DNA of 64,000 nt. It comes from Phoenix dactylifera. Lineage: Eukaryota > Streptophyta > Magnoliopsida > Arecales > Arecaceae. The notes below the pieces were generated by a model that was not told the origin of the DNA, did no database searches, and saw only the letters and a program-made list of their open reading frames with translations. The translations under genes were made by a program, and so were the position numbers. The stretch is from positions 11,853,595-11,917,594 of the forward strand of contig NC_052397.1 in assembly GCF_009389715.1 (NCBI RefSeq), read 5' to 3'. Positions 61,741 through 64,000 of the stretch are shown here, in pieces (the first letter of the stretch is position 1; each line of letters starts with the position of its first letter).

Positions 61741-64000
61741 TAGCACCTAGCAAATTGGGCCCAATCCAATTGACCGGCCCAGTCACTTTGGTCCAACTAA
61801 AAATAATATTTGGCATGTGCTGTGCACGTGCTTGAGAGAAGAAGAGTCCCAATGGAAGTGTTCTTTCTCCTCGTGATAGTCGAACAGAATCTGACTCCAG
61901 GTTGGATTCCGATCGCATCCAAGCTCTATTTAGAGCTCCTCCCCCCTCATCCCTCTTCCACTTCACTAAAGAACCCAGTCATCGTCGGATTCCCCTTTGA
62001 TTTCTTCCACGACCGTCGACCATGTAGTCAATGTTGTTACCGCTGCCATTCGCCATCGGAAAGCTAGATAAGAACTCGGAAATCCTTCGATAACCCTTCT
62101 CTCCCTCTTCCATGACCTTTAGAGGCTTGTTTTCGGCCAGTCATCACCAAAATTTGGCTAAGAAGAACGGATGCTCTGTTTCCTCTATTTTTTGTGAAAA
62201 TCTGTCTTCTTCTTCTATTTTCTGGCAAGTTCCGCTACCGGTTCTTATCTTCGAGGCCTTCCTCTGTTCTTCCACAATGACCTATGGTCATGGCCGGAGA
62301 TCCGACTGTCGGATTTACTATTTTGTGACTTGAGGGGTTGGAACCCCTGTTTTTGACGATTTTTTGATGCTGCTGGCTGCCGATCGCCATCGGCCGCCGA
62401 CCGCCTGTTAGCTAAGCCTTGCTGCCTCCTGCCGTTGTCGGGGCTAGCCACCACGACTGCCCCTTGATTTGATCGAAGAGGATAGATGGACTCTCTTCTA
62501 TTTTGGGGAGGAAGAAAAGTCACTTTTCTCTCTCCCTCTTCTCTCCTCTCTCCTCTCTCTTACTCTTTTCTTACTTTCTCTCTCTTATTTTTCTCTCTCT
62601 TCTCCATGATTTTTCTCTCAACAAAGTTTTTCTCTCTTGATTCATGTCGAGACTTGTTAATTGATCTAGGTTGATCGTGCCATTGACAACCAAACCCAGA
62701 CTCCTAATTGAACTTAGACTGAGATTCTTATCACTGAACTTTCTCTCACTACTAGATTTTCTCTCTTTTCTCTCTCTAGGGTAGTTGGATCCAGTAGAAC
62801 TTGTTCATAGTGATTTTAAATTGACCTTGGGGAAGGTCCTGATTTAGGGTCGTTGGGCAGCGTATTAGCCTACGTTGGCTCCTGCCAAACACTGCTAGAT
62901 TTGATCGTCCCAATCTTTATTAAACCATTTGTACCCTAATTTGAGCATGATTTGATGAATTTCACTTCGATCAGACCGACCGGGATGTCGGGCACTCCCT
63001 TTTGGTTAGCCCTATAAGGATGTTGGAATTTAGAATTTTTATTTTCTTATGATGAAATTTCAATGAAAGGTATAATTTTGAAATATTAGGCTATGGAAGG
63101 ATTTTCGAGATTAATAGATCTGCTAGTTGGATTGCGTTCCCAAGGTAAATAATGTATTACTTTTTCTAAGTTTATTAGCAATCATTAAATTATTATATTC
63201 ATGAATTTGAGTAGTATTATTCATGATGCACGAATTTGATATATAGTATATTGTTATGCAATATATTATTTTGGAAGGTTACAACGAAATGTGATCTTAT
63301 TATAGATTTGATCGATTGATTTTGACACCTCATGATTTTAAAATTGAAATATAAAATCTAGAATTTTATGAATTTTGACCTAGCTATGTTGAGGACCCCG
63401 CCAATGAGGGCTAATACGTTGGCACATAATTTTGTCTTGAAGGTCGTGTCCAAGATGATTGTAACATACCATCAGCAAGCCAGTGGTTCTGAAGAACTTT
63501 GTTGCAAGATGATGCGCAACTCACCACAAGAAGTTATGTCGGTGTTATGACGCTACCACATAAAATATGTGGTCATAGCTCATGATCGATAAGATGAATT
63601 GACTATTTGAAAGAATATAAATTCATGATGAACAGAATTTAATATTTTAAGATGGATTTGATTTATATATTAGTACTACATATATGCTTATTTTCTATAA
63701 ATTATTATCTATCTGATTGTCTAATTTATTTAGCTAAGTGATCATTATTTACTAGGCTGTTTAACTCATTATACGATTTTTTATTTTTTCTTACAGATTC
63801 GGAGAACTAACCTACCAGAATTTTTAATATGGAAGAGCGCCTAGAAAAAATATGGCAAAAGTTATCTTAGATTAAAATTTATTTAAATTAATATTTTATT
63901 CTAGACTAATGTTAAAATTGTGAGACATCATAAGTTGAGTTAGTTAATGAAATAAAGTTTGCATATTATTAGTTAAATTGTTTCACTGCATATTTATGAT
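61740..64000 (+). mobile_element. Probable Del-like LTR fragment running off the window
   Basis: Begins with gggccc/ggccca words (61757-61785), has CT-rich stretches (62520-62620), and ends with a block organised like the 3' part of the 6764-9560 LTR: ttactaggctgtttaactcatta, then a T-rich tract and cttacag near 63800. A gtaaat donor-like word lies near 63143. Exact ends and the internal region are not visible. Confidence 0.4.

Noticed and set aside
61940..62700. Possible gene with CT-rich leader near the right edge
   Set aside because: Short frames lack domains; layout fits an LTR better.
1..64000. CRISPR array, bacterial operon, riboswitch or phage system
   Set aside because: The direct repeats are plant retroelement spacers without unique spacers; the genes have spliceosomal introns.

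Overview
The window is nuclear DNA of a flowering plant. The coding sequences are plant-type, introns are long, and LTR retrotransposons are dense. The style suggests a large-genome monocot, perhaps a palm, but that is an impression and not a demonstrated assignment. A 100-base run of N at 30161-30260 marks an assembly gap.

Left third (1-16943) is nested mobile DNA. Positions 1-5725 are the 3' part of a Tat-lineage Ty3/gypsy element: two tandem-repeat arrays, a three-exon gene running antisense to the element, a polypurine tract and a 3' LTR. It sits in the RNase H end of an older LINE relic (5735-6370, minus strand). Positions 6764-16943 are a Del/Tekay-type chromovirus with both 2.8-kb LTRs, a tRNA-Met primer-binding site and a frameshifted gag-pol.

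Three nuclear genes follow. NDUFS1 (17259-29501, +) encodes the 75-kDa iron-sulfur subunit of mitochondrial complex I; exons 3-5 carry many 1-2 bp indels, so it is either a decaying copy or locally poor sequence. A guanylate kinase with a kelch-like N-terminal region (40814-43630, +) reads cleanly through ten coding segments to 402 residues. NF-YA (46316-57766, -) is intact over five coding exons (343 residues), has an 8.6-kb intron between the two halves of its core domain, a miR169-like target site in its 3' UTR, and four CACGTG boxes upstream.

Between and inside the genes lie a second, truncated Tat remnant (about 30840-32757), two copies of a TRIM family with 137-bp LTRs (37920-38347 and 50670-51106), an Au-type SINE, a fold-back repeat family present in introns of both NDUFS1 and NF-YA, a hAT-like repeat, microsatellites, and a probable Del-like LTR at the right edge.

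The three genes do not form an operon or a single pathway. The most unusual signal is the antisense gene of the Tat element. It has two canonical introns of about 70 bp, and a G-box plus TATA arrangement is conserved with almost identical spacing in the second, diverged copy.
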